Source: Rhizobium mesosinicum
GTDB lineage: Bacteria; Pseudomonadota; Alphaproteobacteria; Rhizobiales; Rhizobiaceae
Direction: 5' to 3'
Length of the DNA stretch: 64,000 bases
Assembly: GCF_019511345.1 (NCBI RefSeq)
Contig: NZ_JAEUAK010000001.1
Coordinates: 124,001-188,000 of the forward strand
The notes beneath the pieces are model-generated. The model ran no database searches. It saw nothing but the letters and a program-made list of their open reading frames with translations, and was not told the DNA's origin. This document shows, one piece after another, positions 63,986-64,000 of this stretch. Made by a program: the position numbers and the translations under genes. Position 1 is the first letter of the stretch. Each line of letters begins with the position of its first letter.

Positions 63986-64000
63986 GTTCACTCCAAAGGT

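Overview
The window looks like chromosome (or chromid) from a member of the Rhizobiales, most likely genus Rhizobium. The evidence is high G+C coding sequence, many CUT1-type sugar ABC transporters with LacI and GntR regulators, a PmtA-type phospholipid methyltransferase, and rhizobial-style small stress proteins. Several promoters match GGAAC-N16/17-GTT, the motif read by the alphaproteobacterial general stress sigma factor EcfG (RpoE2/RpoE4). Organism assignment is inference from gene content only. No rRNA, confident tRNA, insertion sequence, integrase or CRISPR array was found.

Layout. 1-1.5 kb: end of a sulfate uptake operon (cysW partial, cysA) with a hairpin terminator. 1.6-4 kb: SleB-like wall hydrolase and peptidase T, separated by a gap dense in inverted repeats. 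4-10.2 kb: a minus-strand operon of GntR regulator, PLP-dependent Cys/Met lyase and a complete CUT1 sugar importer. 10.6-12.3 kb: two short-chain dehydrogenases. 12.3-14.6 kb: small accessory genes. 14.6-17.2 kb: queC-queD-queE with a structured leader, and msrA. 17.5-23.4 kb: a phosphotransferase, a decayed acetyltransferase, an old-yellow-enzyme homologue, LysR, a secreted alpha/beta hydrolase, and the broken C-terminus of a GGDEF protein beside a disordered protein. 23.5-30.8 kb: a LacI-controlled operon (binding protein, two permeases, GH127 beta-L-arabinofuranosidase, ATPase), probably for import and cytoplasmic cleavage of arabinose-containing oligosaccharides. 30.9-38 kb: exonuclease, LysR, AraC and redox genes in divergent regulator-target pairs. 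38-43.7 kb: endonuclease/phosphatase-like protein, cardiolipin synthase, DUF1206 protein and treZ.

43.7-54 kb is a general-stress island. Six GGAAC-N17-GTT promoters (the bases between the two boxes counted) precede udgX, a DUF2934 gene, two tiny membrane-type ORFs, a KGG/DUF3175/GST run, a PfpI protease and, on the minus strand, glgX-topIB. A large hybrid histidine kinase sits in the middle. The products suggest DNA protection and repair, DNA topology, glycogen debranching (with treZ nearby for trehalose), detoxification and disordered protectants.

54-64 kb: dehydrogenases, DUF454, formamidase and an IclR regulator whose only sensible start codon is ATA. Then come a convergent gap with eight exact copies of CTTACG/CGTAAG, pmtA, a two-component system, a 3-hydroxyisobutyrate-dehydrogenase-like enzyme, a PcaD-like hydrolase and a gluconate-5-dehydrogenase-like SDR.

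The items most worth following up are the CTTACG repeat cluster, stress-promoter control of udgX, the queC leader RNA, and the ATA start of the IclR gene.
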